From the NCBI GenBank assembly GCA_964243985.1, contig CAXTHJ010000004.1, positions 1 through 64,000 on the forward strand: 64,000 nucleotides of DNA. The letters are read 5' to 3'. The notes below the pieces were generated by a model. It did no database searches. It was not told the origin of the DNA and worked only from the letters and a program-made list of their open reading frames with translations. The position numbers and the translations under genes were made by a program. The stretch's first letter is position 1; each line of letters starts with the position of its first letter. This DNA is from CAIOYC01 sp964243985 (GTDB lineage: Bacteria; Pseudomonadota; Alphaproteobacteria; Caulobacterales; Caulobacteraceae). Of the stretch, positions 19,085 to 27,219 are shown one piece after another.

Positions 19085-19675
19085 TCAGGCGCCTGGAAGC
19101 CGCTTGGCCATGTCCAGGTGCATCTGCACGATCGGCGCGGTCTTCCCCGCCGCCGCCTTCAGCGCCGGATTGTCGCCGTGATCAGCATAACCCTTCATCA
19201 GGTCCAGCGCTTCCTGGTGAGCGGCGATTTGTTGCGCCACATAGCGTTTGTCGAACTCGGGACCTGAAGAGGCGCGGAGGTTCTCCAGCATGCCCTTACG
19301 GCGTTTGTCGAGGCCGGCGGGGATTGGCGTGTTCACGTCGCCCTCGGCTATGGCCTTCTTGAGGCCGGCGGTGGTCTTCATGTGGCCTTTGATCATCTCG
19401 GCCGCGAATTTCTTGAGCTCCGGCGAGGAGGATTTCGTCTCCGCGAGCTTGCTGGCGCGGATTTCGAACATGTCGCTACGGGCGGCGTTCTGGACGAAGG
19501 CGGAGCTACTGACAGAGCCCAGAGTCGTCGCCGAGGCCATGCCCACCGGCTTGGCCATCGTGTCGCCCATATCGCGCATGGGCTTATTGGCCGAAGCAGG
19601 CTGGGCCGACGCGGAAGACGCGAGCAGCAATGCAACGACGGGAATGGCCAAGGTTATGATGGATTTAGACCGCAT
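19085..19675 (-). CDS. DUF4142 domain protein, secreted
   Basis: 196 residues from the ATG at 19675, which follows AGGAGG. The signal peptide runs to about residue 25 (IITLAIPVVALLLASSASAQ). The rest is the helical, ferritin-like DUF4142 bundle with conserved FVQNAARSDMFEIRASKLA, GHMKTTAGLKKA and QQIAAHQEALDLM, including histidines that could bind metal. Function unknown; the protein is probably periplasmic. Confidence 0.9.
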   Translation of the reverse strand: MRSKSIITLAIPVVALLLASSASAQPASANKPMRDMGDTMAKPVGMASATTLGSVSSSAFVQNAARSDMFEIRASKLAETKSSSPELKKFAAEMIKGHMKTTAGLKKAIAEGDVNTPIPAGLDKRRKGMLENLRASSGPEFDKRYVAQQIAAHQEALDLMKGYADHGDNPALKAAAGKTAPIVQMHLDMAKRLPGA

Positions 19676-19734
19676 GAGGTTCCTCCTGGACAGCGTCGAA
19701 GCAACACCCAATCGCGGCGGAGGTTCCCCGCTCG

Positions 19735-19941
19735 CTAGTCCATGTCCTCAGCCAGGATCGGCATCTCGAAGATGAACGAGCCGTCCTCGTCCTCATCCTG
19801 ATAGATCACGCCGATAAATTCGCCGCCGAGTTCAACCTCGGCGGAGTCTTTCTGCTTCGGGCGCGCCTTTACCGCCACGTGCGGGTTGCCGAAGGTGCGC
19901 TTCAGGTGCGCTTCGAGGCGCTTGACGTCTTTATCTTCCAC
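19735..19941 (-). CDS. DUF3126 family protein
   Basis: 68-residue small protein conserved among alphaproteobacteria, function unknown. The family pattern is visible from DVKRLEAHLKRTFGNP through AEVELGGEFIGVIYQDEDEDGSFIFEMPIL. It lies downstream of cysE on the same strand, a recurring neighbour. Confidence 0.9.
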   Translation of the reverse strand: MEDKDVKRLEAHLKRTFGNPHVAVKARPKQKDSAEVELGGEFIGVIYQDEDEDGSFIFEMPILAEDMD

Positions 19942-20026
19942 GAAGCTAATCCTTACCGCCGAAACTTGAGGCGCAGACCTTTAAGGCTGAACCGCAGCGG
20001 GGAGAACCCTTCGCGAGGCTTCCGGT

Positions 20027-20857
20027 TCAGATTACGTAATCAAACACCACATCCCCTAGGGTCTGGTCCATGCTGCGAGCCGGCTCTTCGCAGGTGGGGC
20101 AGTTGACCAAGCGCGCGGGGACGCCCGCCGCGGTGCAGCCAGCCGGGACGGGCTTTAGCACCACCGATCCGGCGGCGATCTTGGCGTAATCGCCGATGGC
20201 GATATTACCGATCACCTTGGCGCCCGCGCCGAGCAGGACGCCCTTGCCGATCTTGGGATGCCGGTCGCCGCCCTCGGCGCTCGTGCCGCCCAGCGTCACG
20301 CCGTGTAGCATGGAGACATCGTCGCCCACCACCGCCGTCTCGCCAATGGTGATGCCGGTGCCGTGGTCGAGAAAGACGCCGGCACCGATCTCCGCGGCGG
20401 GGTGGATGTCCACCTGAAACAGCTCCGAAGAGCGGCTTTGCAGATAAAAGGCCAGGGTTTCGCGGCCTTGCGTCCAGAGCCAGTGCGCCACCCGATAGGT
20501 CTGCAACGCCTGAAAACCCTTGAAGAACAGGAAGGGCTGCAGATAGCCCTTGCAGGCGGGATCGCGCTCGAACACGGCCCGAAGGTCCGCCTCGACCTTA
20601 AAGAGGATCGTCGGATCGGCGTTATAGGCGGCTTCCGCCACTTCCCGCGCGCTCATGGCCCGAAGCTCCTGATCACCGAGCTTGCGCGCCAGTTGATAGG
20701 AGAGGGCGCGGCCAAGATCGTCGTGCGCCAGGATGGTGGCGCTCAGCATGGAGGCGAGGCTGCCTTCCGCCTGCGCCGCCTGTTTGGCCTCATTGCGAAG
20801 GGCAGCCCAAACGGGGGGCGGGCCTTCGACGGAAACCACTTCTAACCGTTGGCCCAT
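20027..20857 (-). CDS. cysE: Serine O-acetyltransferase
   Basis: 276-residue acetyltransferase making O-acetylserine for cysteine synthesis. The N-terminal helical domain (about 1-145) is followed by a left-handed beta-helix with HPAAEIGAGVFLDHGTGITIGETAVVG and SMLHGVTLGGT, holding the catalytic Asp-His pair. The C-terminal tail (to DVVFDYVI) ends in Ile, as needed for the cysteine-synthase complex and feedback control. It lies 18 bases after the NUDIX gene and probably shares its transcript. Confidence 0.95.
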   Translation of the reverse strand: MGQRLEVVSVEGPPPVWAALRNEAKQAAQAEGSLASMLSATILAHDDLGRALSYQLARKLGDQELRAMSAREVAEAAYNADPTILFKVEADLRAVFERDPACKGYLQPFLFFKGFQALQTYRVAHWLWTQGRETLAFYLQSRSSELFQVDIHPAAEIGAGVFLDHGTGITIGETAVVGDDVSMLHGVTLGGTSAEGGDRHPKIGKGVLLGAGAKVIGNIAIGDYAKIAAGSVVLKPVPAGCTAAGVPARLVNCPTCEEPARSMDQTLGDVVFDYVI

Positions 20858-20875
20858 GGGAGTCTTCCTTGCCGG

Positions 20876-21490
20876 CTATCGCGCTAGGATCGCCTCGACG
20901 ACCGCTGGATCGAGGCTGCCCTCATACGCCATATGGTGCGCGCGCAAAAGCGTCGCCACCGTGATGGCGTCTTCAATGTGGCCGCTGACGACAGCGTCAA
21001 GGGCCTCGCGGAAAGGCACGCGCACGATGGCGAGGTCTTCGGTGTCCTCCGGCGCGCGGGGAACGGCGGTCAGCTCGGTCGCCAGATAGCAGAACGCCCT
21101 CTCATCGGAGGAGGAGTTGGAAAGCTGCAGGGTCAGGATGTGGCGCCAAGTCGCCGCCTCCAGCCCAGCTTCTTCGCGAAGCTCCCGCTTGGCGCCGTCC
21201 AGCGGCGTTTCGGATTTTGGCGCGCCGCCTTCGGGAATCTCCCAGCTATAGGTCTTGAATGGAAACCGCCACTGACCCACCAGGGTTACCGTCCCGTCTT
21301 CATGCAGGGGCAAGACTCCCGTGGCGTTGGCCTTGAAGTTTTGGACATAGTAGTTCGCCGGCGCGCCGGTCGGGGCTGTAGCGTCATAGTGATCCACGGC
21401 GAACCAGGGATTGTCGATCAGGCGATCAGCCGGACCGGCGGTCCAGGGATCGCCCTTGGCCGTTAACCACGCTGGTGCTTTTTCCGTCAT
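20876..21490 (-). CDS. NUDIX hydrolase
   Basis: 204 residues. The NUDIX box is complete: GGAPKSE, seven residues, then RELREEAGLEA, matching GX5EX7REUXEEXGU. The upstream strands (LVGQWRFPFKTYSWEIPEGG) resemble ADP-ribose pyrophosphatase-type enzymes that hydrolyse nucleotide sugars, but the substrate is not certain. It heads the pair with cysE and diverges from the nitroreductase gene. Confidence 0.92.
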   Translation of the reverse strand: MTEKAPAWLTAKGDPWTAGPADRLIDNPWFAVDHYDATAPTGAPANYYVQNFKANATGVLPLHEDGTVTLVGQWRFPFKTYSWEIPEGGAPKSETPLDGAKRELREEAGLEAATWRHILTLQLSNSSSDERAFCYLATELTAVPRAPEDTEDLAIVRVPFREALDAVVSGHIEDAITVATLLRAHHMAYEGSLDPAVVEAILAR

Positions 21491-21577
21491 TTAGCGGCCT
21501 TCCGCATTGCGCTGGAGCCTCATAGACCATAGCTGTGCGATCAGCCTAGTTCAGAATCGTTCGCAAAAAGAAGCCGC

Positions 21578-22195
21578 ATGTCCTTTCCAGTCCCCACCGC
21601 ACCAGCTTTTGGCGAACCCTGCCCGGTTGTGTCGTCTGATGAGACCTTAGCCTTGCTGGCTCAGCGGCGATCAAGCTCGCCTCAAAGCTTGACGGCGCCA
21701 GGGCCGAACGCTCAGCAACTGGACGATCTTCTGCGCATCGCCGCCCGCGCGCCGGATCACGGCAAGCTGTTTCCATGGCGGTTCGTAATCCTCCAAGGCG
21801 CGGCCAAGGGCGAGCTGGTGCGGCGGCTGCAGGGCTTGGCGCAAAAACAGCCGAACGCCACCAAGGCCGCCGCCGTGCTCGGCAAGCTGTCCGCGCCGCC
21901 ATGCTCGGTGCTCGTGATTTCTACCGCCAAGCTGGGACCGAAGTCGGTTTGGGAGCAAGAGCTCTCGGCCGGCGCTGTCTGCACCCTCTTGCTGGTGGCG
22001 GCGGGGGCCATGGGATTCGGCGCCAACTGGATCACCGACTGGTATAGCTACGATCCGCAGGCCCTCGCCCTGCTGGGCGTTGCAGACGGTGAGAAGGTCG
22101 CCGGCTTTATCCACATCGGCTCTATGACTGAGGCGCCGTTGGAACGGGTGCGTCCGGATCTGTCGGAACGGGTTTGCGTGTGGGAAGCGGCATAA
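21578..22195 (+). CDS. Nitroreductase family protein (YdjA-like)
   Basis: 205-residue FMN-dependent nitroreductase fold. AARAPDHGKLFPWRFVIL carries the FMN-phosphate contacts, and AGAVCTLLLVAAGAMGFGANWITDW and the GYD-like C-terminal segment (GFIHIGSMTEAP) are typical of the small YdjA subclass. Substrate unknown. Its last 74 bases overlap, on the opposite strand, the end of the lipoprotein gene. Confidence 0.92.
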   Translation: MSFPVPTAPAFGEPCPVVSSDETLALLAQRRSSSPQSLTAPGPNAQQLDDLLRIAARAPDHGKLFPWRFVILQGAAKGELVRRLQGLAQKQPNATKAAAVLGKLSAPPCSVLVISTAKLGPKSVWEQELSAGAVCTLLLVAAGAMGFGANWITDWYSYDPQALALLGVADGEKVAGFIHIGSMTEAPLERVRPDLSERVCVWEAA

Positions 22196-22769
22196 GGATG
22201 GGCGGCGGCGCCGGGGGTGGATGAGCCGCGGGCGTTGTTATCCGCCTCGGCGCGCCGACCGACTTGACCGCAGGCGGCGCGGGCTTGACGGTGATGTCCA
22301 CGGTCACCTCCCGCACCTCGCCGTCCGCCGTCGTTCCCCGGAGCACCACCTGGTCCGGGCCGCTGTAGCCGACTTGGGCGGTGTAGATGGCGAGGACGCC
22401 CGTCACCAGCCGGCCGCTGCAATAGGCCCGCTCCGCGCCCTCAGGATAGACCGCATAAAGCTCGCCGTCGCGGATCGCCGTGACGCCGTGATTGCCTGGT
22501 TTGACAACCTCCAAGGCGGTCTCGCCGGACGGCGTGCAATCCCGCCCCAAGGACGTGTCGCCCCAAAGCTGTGCGGGCCGTCCCGCAAGGACCGTTTTGT
22601 CGAGGCTGCCGTGATAAGTCCCGCCCTTGGCTTCACCACCCAGCCACTGGGGAAGGCTGACGTGAGGGATGATGTCGCGAAGACTGGCGCTATCGTCGTT
22701 TTGTCCACCGTCCGTGCCACAGCCGGCAAGCGCGATGAGGACGAGAAGCGGCAGGCGACGGATCGGCAT
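22122..22769 (-). CDS. Predicted lipoprotein of unknown function
   Basis: 215 residues. Signal peptide with lipobox LIALAGC gives a lipidated Cys near residue 17. The mature part has a beta-rich region (VLRGTTADGEVREVTVDITV, like a small Ig-type or SH3-type domain) and a 50-residue Pro-rich tail. AAGGAG lies seven bases before the ATG. The tail is encoded opposite the 3' end of the nitroreductase gene. I do not recognise a named family. Confidence 0.75.
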   Translation of the reverse strand: MPIRRLPLLVLIALAGCGTDGGQNDDSASLRDIIPHVSLPQWLGGEAKGGTYHGSLDKTVLAGRPAQLWGDTSLGRDCTPSGETALEVVKPGNHGVTAIRDGELYAVYPEGAERAYCSGRLVTGVLAIYTAQVGYSGPDQVVLRGTTADGEVREVTVDITVKPAPPAVKSVGAPRRITTPAAHPPPAPPPILMPLPTRKPVPTDPDAPVPTAPQS

Positions 22770-22801
22770 TTGGGCTCCTTACTCTAGCCGACGTGACAGT
22801 C

Positions 22802-23664
22802 TCATGACGATTTGTCCGTGCTCCCAAACCGATGCACGAGGCCGACAAGAACAAAGCTGATCAACATCAGGAGATACCAGGCGCCAAGCTTGCCCGGTGG
22901 CACCGCTGACCAATGACTCCGCTGCGAGGGTACACCCAAGCATGGGAGAAGGTGGCGATGTTTTCTGCAAACCAGATAAATGAGGCCACGAGAAAGAGGC
23001 CGAATAGGAGCGGCATCCTCCGCGCCTTAACGTCCGGCTTGAAGAATATCCAGCTTCGCCAGAACAAAAGGATGCTGAAGGCGTAAAGGCCAGGGCGAAT
23101 GTCGGGCAGATAGTGGTGGGTGAAGAAATTCAGGTAGACGCTGACGGCCAAAGTCCATGTGGTCCAGGCTGGCGGATAGTGGCTGAAGCGAATCTCTAGG
23201 ATTCTGAGGCTCCGGGCGATGAAGCTGCCCACGGCGGAATACATGAACCCCGAAAACAAAGGCACGCCGCCGACGTGGAAGAAGCTGGCCTCGGGATAAG
23301 CCCAGGAGCCGACGCCGGTCTTAAAAACCTCCATCACCGTGCCGGCTACGTGGAAAATGAGAATCACCAGCGCCTCGGACGGCCGCTCTAGCTTGAAGGC
23401 CAGCATGGCGCCCTGAATGGCGATGGCGGCGATCAGCATGAAGTCGTAGCGGGAGATCGGAGCGTGGGCGGGATAGAAGAGGTGCGTTCCGAGAAGAAGC
23501 ACAAGGAGCGATGCGCCGAAGAGGCAGGCCCAAGCCTGTTTCAACCCGAACATGAGGACTTCGCACGCCGCGCCGGTCAGCCGCCCGCTCCCGGCGTGGC
23601 GCCTTAGACCTTCGACGAGATCGCGACCGAAGCGTTCTAGGGGGAGCCTGCCGCCTTGGCTCAT
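22802..23664 (-). pseudogene. DUF817 membrane protein, frameshifted near the C-terminus
   Basis: The reading frame from 23664 stays DUF817-like for about 245 residues (TM-rich, with FHVGGVPLFSGFMYSAVGS and YLNFFTHHYLPD), then shifts. At 22928-22930 a CCC run (minus strand) would need one more C. With it, the protein continues PSQRSHWSAVPPGKLGAW then YLLMLISFVLVGLVHR to a stop at 22802, the family's normal last helix. As written, the frame ends at 22867 with a foreign tail. Either a sequencing indel or a mild truncation. The ATG overlaps the queF stop (ATGA). Confidence 0.82.
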
Positions 23665-24122
23665 CCTCGCCCGCGATAGGGCGCGACGCCGGGGTCTGGC
23701 GCCCAGAGGCTCTCAGGAATCGGACCGGTCTGCCAGAAGACGTCGATGGGAATGCCGCCGCGGGGATACCAGTAGCCAGCGATGCGCAGCCACTTCGGCG
23801 CGGCGACTTCCATCATCTTCTTGCCGATGCTCACGGTGCAATCCTCATGGAAGGCGCCATGATTGCGAAAGCTGGTCAGGTAAAGTTTGAACGACTTGGA
23901 TTCGATCAGCCAGTCTCCCGGCGCATAATCAATCACCAAGTGGGCGAAATCCGGCTGACCCGTAACCGGGCAGAGGGAGGTGAACTCCGGCGCGGTGAAG
24001 CGGGCGAGGTAGAGCGTATCTGGATGCGGATTGGGTACACGCTCCAGCGTCGCCCGGCGGGGATCGTCCGCCGCTGCTGCGTCATGGCCGAGCTGAGTAA
24101 GGTTTGCGCTGTCCGTGCTCAT
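23661..24122 (-). CDS. queF: 7-cyano-7-deazaguanine reductase, type I QueF
   Basis: 153-residue T-fold enzyme that reduces preQ0 to preQ1 with NADPH in queuosine synthesis. The catalytic Cys lies in FTSLCPVTGQPDFAH, and SFRNHGAFHEDCTVSIG contains the conserved Asp/His region. The length fits the single-domain type I class. The DUF817 gene is translationally coupled downstream. No preQ1 riboswitch is visible upstream. Confidence 0.95.
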   Translation of the reverse strand: MSTDSANLTQLGHDAAAADDPRRATLERVPNPHPDTLYLARFTAPEFTSLCPVTGQPDFAHLVIDYAPGDWLIESKSFKLYLTSFRNHGAFHEDCTVSIGKKMMEVAAPKWLRIAGYWYPRGGIPIDVFWQTGPIPESLWAPDPGVAPYRGRG

Positions 24123-24233
24123 AACGCGGAGGTAATCCCACTCAAGCAGCGGCGCAATAATAGGCGGGCGCTTGGCGGGTCTGGCGCGGTTTTTCGCGAG
24201 TCTGCGGTAAAGACCTAGCGCGTATCTGACTAA

Positions 24234-24473
24234 CGGCGCGGGCCGCTCTCAGCGGCCTTATCGGGGGCCGTTGGCCGTCAGGACGAGTCCAAGGCCACCT
24301 ACATCCACGGAGGCGGCAGCGTCGATTTCAACTACACGACCTGAAATATCGGGCCGACTTACACCATCAACGACCACGTCTCCCTCGACCTTCGATATTG
24401 GGACACGGACGAACATTCCGCCGGCAAGCCATTCCACTCCCACGTGGTCGGCCAGCTAAAGGCGACGTTCTAG
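24234..24473 (+). pseudogene. C-terminal remnant of a TorF-type porin (Gcw_chp family)
   Basis: Reading from 24234 the frame gives a beta-barrel tail: SGAVGRQDESKATYIHGGG, SVDFNYTT, an in-frame TGA at 24342 where the family has Trp, then NIGPTYTINDHVSLDLRYWD and VVGQLKATF ending in Phe at 24473. This matches the end of TorF/Gcw_chp putative porins. There is no start or upstream part, and a TAA precedes it at 24231. It is a dead fragment in the queF to CGL gap. Confidence 0.7.
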
Positions 24474-24475
24474 CT

Positions 24476-24516
24476 TAAGGCCCGGCAAGCCTAAGGTCCG
24501 GCAAGCTCAAGGCCCG
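24476..24516. repeat. Short tandem repeat, 16-bp unit
   Basis: TAAGGCCCGGCAAGCC (24476-24491), TAAGGTCCGGCAAGCT (24492-24507) and a partial third copy CAAGGCCCG follow one another between the porin remnant and the CGL stop codon. Confidence 0.7.
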
Positions 24517-24517
24517 C

Positions 24518-25696
24518 TTAGGCTAACGCCTGCGACAGGTCGGCGATCAGGTCGTCCGCGTCCTCGATCCCGACCGACAGCCGGATCAAGCTGTCAGAGA
24601 TGCCCAGCGACGTCCGCTGTTCCGCAGGGATCGACGCGTGGGTCATGATGGCCGGATGTTCAATCAGGCTCTCCACCCCGCCGAGGCTTTCAGCGAGGGT
24701 GAAGATCTGCACCCGCTCCAGCATCCGTCGCGATCCGTCGAGATCGCGGTTGAGAACCACGGTGATGATGCCGCCAAATCCGCCGGTCATCTGACGCTTG
24801 GCCAAGTCGTGCTGCGGATGGCTGTCCAGGCCGGGGTAGATTACCCGACTGACAGCGTCCTGTGTCTCCAGCCAACCCGCGATCTTCAGTGCGCTTGCGC
24901 AGTGCTGGCGCATACGGATCGCGAGGGTCTTCACGCCGCGAAGAGCCAAAAAGCTGTCGAACGGGCTGGCGACGGCGCCGACGGCGTTCTGAAGAAACGT
25001 CATCCGCTCGGAGATATCTGAGTTCTCGCCCACCACGACACAGCCGCCGATAATGTCCGAGTGGCCGTTCAGGTATTTGGTGGTGGAGTGCATCACGAGG
25101 TCGATCCCCAGCTCCAAAGGCCGCTGCACATAGGGGCTGGCGAAGGTGTTGTCGGCGGCGGTCATCACGCCGCGCTTTTTGGCCAAGGCGGCGATGGCCT
25201 CCAGATCACAGAGCTTCAGCATGGGGTTGGTGGGGGTCTCCACCCAGATGAGCTTTGTTTCGGGGCGAATGGCGGCGTCCACAGCTTCTAGATCCGACAA
25301 ATCGACGAAGCTGAACTTCAATCCGGCGCTCCGCTTCCTCACCTTGTCGAACAGGCGGAACGAGCCGCCGTAGAGGTCGTCGCTGGCGATCACGTGGTCG
25401 CCGGAATCGAGGATCTCCAAGGTCGTAGAAATGGCGGCGAGGCCGGAAGCGAAGGCGAATCCCTTTGTGCCGCTTTCCAGATCGGCAATGGCGTTTTCGA
25501 AGGCAAGGCGGGTAGGGTTCAGGCTCCTGGAATACTCATACCCTTTGTTTACGCCAGGGCTTTCCTGAGCGTAGGTAGAGGTGGCGTAGATCGGCGGCAT
25601 CACCGCGCCGGTAAGCGGGTCTGGATGCTGGCCGCCGTGGATGGCGCGCGTGGCGAAGGCAAGGCGGTTCTTGCCCGGGCGCTCCGAATTGCTCAC
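24518..25696 (-). CDS. Trans-sulfuration PLP enzyme, probably cystathionine gamma-lyase
   Basis: 392-residue Cys/Met-metabolism PLP enzyme. Lys207 in MHSTTKYLNGHSD is the Schiff-base Lys, and YGGSFRLF and ETPTNPMLKLCDL are the cofactor segments. Sequence alone does not split gamma-lyase from gamma-synthase, but it is coupled (GTGA overlap, GTG start) to a cystathionine beta-synthase, which points to the reverse pathway homocysteine to cysteine. Confidence 0.88.
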   Translation of the reverse strand: MSNSERPGKNRLAFATRAIHGGQHPDPLTGAVMPPIYATSTYAQESPGVNKGYEYSRSLNPTRLAFENAIADLESGTKGFAFASGLAAISTTLEILDSGDHVIASDDLYGGSFRLFDKVRKRSAGLKFSFVDLSDLEAVDAAIRPETKLIWVETPTNPMLKLCDLEAIAALAKKRGVMTAADNTFASPYVQRPLELGIDLVMHSTTKYLNGHSDIIGGCVVVGENSDISERMTFLQNAVGAVASPFDSFLALRGVKTLAIRMRQHCASALKIAGWLETQDAVSRVIYPGLDSHPQHDLAKRQMTGGFGGIITVVLNRDLDGSRRMLERVQIFTLAESLGGVESLIEHPAIMTHASIPAEQRTSLGISDSLIRLSVGIEDADDLIADLSQALA

Positions 25697-27090
25697 GCCG
25701 CACGCCTCATATGATTGATCAGGTCGATACGGGTGACGAGGCCAAGGTAGTCTCGCCCGTCCATCACCAACGCCACTTCGTCCCGCTGAAACAGGGGCAG
25801 CAGCGAGTCGAGCGGCTCATGGGCCTGCAGGGTGTTGAGTTTAGCGGTCATGGCGGTGGAGACCTTGCGGGCGAAACCCTTGGTCTGGTCGTCGGCGTCT
25901 TCCACCGCTTCCAGAAGATCGCTTTCGTCCAAAAGGCCGATCAGCCGCCCGTCGTCGATCACCGGCAACTGTGAGACGTCCGCCTGACGCATGCGGTTAT
26001 AAGCGGTGTTCAGGGTTTCGTCGGGACCGATGGTCACCGCGCCGCCATCACCGTAACGCCTGGCGATCAGGTCGCGCAGATCGCCGTGCATGTTGCGGTC
26101 GCCGAACCCCTGCTCCGCCAGCCAGTGGTCGTTGAACATCTTGGAGAGGTACTTTGCGCCCGTGTCGCAGACAAAGGTGACCACCCGTTTCGGTTCGGTC
26201 TGCTCACGGCAATAGCGCAGGGCGGCGGCCAGAAGCGTACCCGAGGATGAGCCGCCGAGCACGCCCGCCCTGGCAAGAAGGGCGCGAGCGGTGTCGATGC
26301 TCTCGCGATCGGAGATCGAATAGGCCTTGGTCACCAGATCAAGGTCGCAGATTGAGGGCACAAAATCCTCGCCGATCCCTTCGATCACCCAGGAGCCGGG
26401 CGTAATCATCACCCCGTCATTGACCAGCGGCGCGATGATGGAGCCCACCGGATCGGCCACGACCATCTGCGTTTTCGGCGAGACCTTTTTGAAAAAGCGG
26501 CCAAGCCCGGTCAGCGTTCCGCCAGAGCCGACGCCCACGATCACCGCGTCGAGATCATGCTCCATCTGCGCCCAGATTTCCGGGCCGGTGGAGGTTTCAT
26601 GCGCCTGTGGATTGGCGGGATTGGCGAACTGATTGATGAAGAAAGCGCCGGGGATGTCCTTGGCGAGGCGCTCGGCGATGTCTTGATAGTAGTCCGGATG
26701 GCCTTTACCGACGTCCGAGCGGGTGATGCGGACATCGACGCCGAGGCCGCGCAGATGCTGGATCTTCTCTCGCGCCATCTTGTCCGGCACCACGAGGACA
26801 AGGCGGTAGCCTTTCAGGATGCCCACTTGGGCGAGGCCAAGACCGGTGTTGCCGGCGGTGGCCTCCACGATCGTCCCGCCGGGCTTCAGGCGACCGTCGC
26901 TCTCCGCCGCCTCGATCATGGTGAGGGCGATACGGTCCTTGATCGAGCCGCCGGGGTTGGTGTTCTCCAGCTTCACGAACAGGCGACAAAGCCCGATGTC
27001 GAAGTCGGTCAACTCCAGCATGGGCGTGCGGCCGATCAGGCTGAGCGCAGAGCGGACGGGCGGGGGCAGGGCTTCGGCGGAAAGCGCCAT
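25693..27090 (-). CDS. Cystathionine beta-synthase with CBS domain pair
   Basis: 465 residues from the ATG at 27090. The N-terminal PLP fold (about 1-330) has Lys51 in NPGGSIKDR, VGVGSGGTLTGLG for phosphate binding and GSSSGT. Residues 340-465 form two CBS motifs (TAYNRMRQADVSQLPVID and TLQAHEPLDSLLPLFQRDEVALV), a likely regulatory module. It condenses serine and homocysteine to cystathionine, with the gamma-lyase encoded directly after. The heme-binding N-terminus of animal enzymes is absent. Confidence 0.9.
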   Translation of the reverse strand: MALSAEALPPPVRSALSLIGRTPMLELTDFDIGLCRLFVKLENTNPGGSIKDRIALTMIEAAESDGRLKPGGTIVEATAGNTGLGLAQVGILKGYRLVLVVPDKMAREKIQHLRGLGVDVRITRSDVGKGHPDYYQDIAERLAKDIPGAFFINQFANPANPQAHETSTGPEIWAQMEHDLDAVIVGVGSGGTLTGLGRFFKKVSPKTQMVVADPVGSIIAPLVNDGVMITPGSWVIEGIGEDFVPSICDLDLVTKAYSISDRESIDTARALLARAGVLGGSSSGTLLAAALRYCREQTEPKRVVTFVCDTGAKYLSKMFNDHWLAEQGFGDRNMHGDLRDLIARRYGDGGAVTIGPDETLNTAYNRMRQADVSQLPVIDDGRLIGLLDESDLLEAVEDADDQTKGFARKVSTAMTAKLNTLQAHEPLDSLLPLFQRDEVALVMDGRDYLGLVTRIDLINHMRRAA

Positions 27091-27219
27091 GAGACTCAAA
27101 TCCAGTCTGACGTGATAGGCGATTTCAGCCGGATGCCCCTGAATGTCCACCCACAATGGGCGAGCGCGCAGCACGCCACCGCGGTGAACTTCAAATCTGT
27201 GGGATAACTAGCCCGTTAG

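Noticed and set aside
24123..24230. Possible preQ1 riboswitch upstream of queF
   Set aside because: No preQ1-I or II type pseudoknot core is visible.
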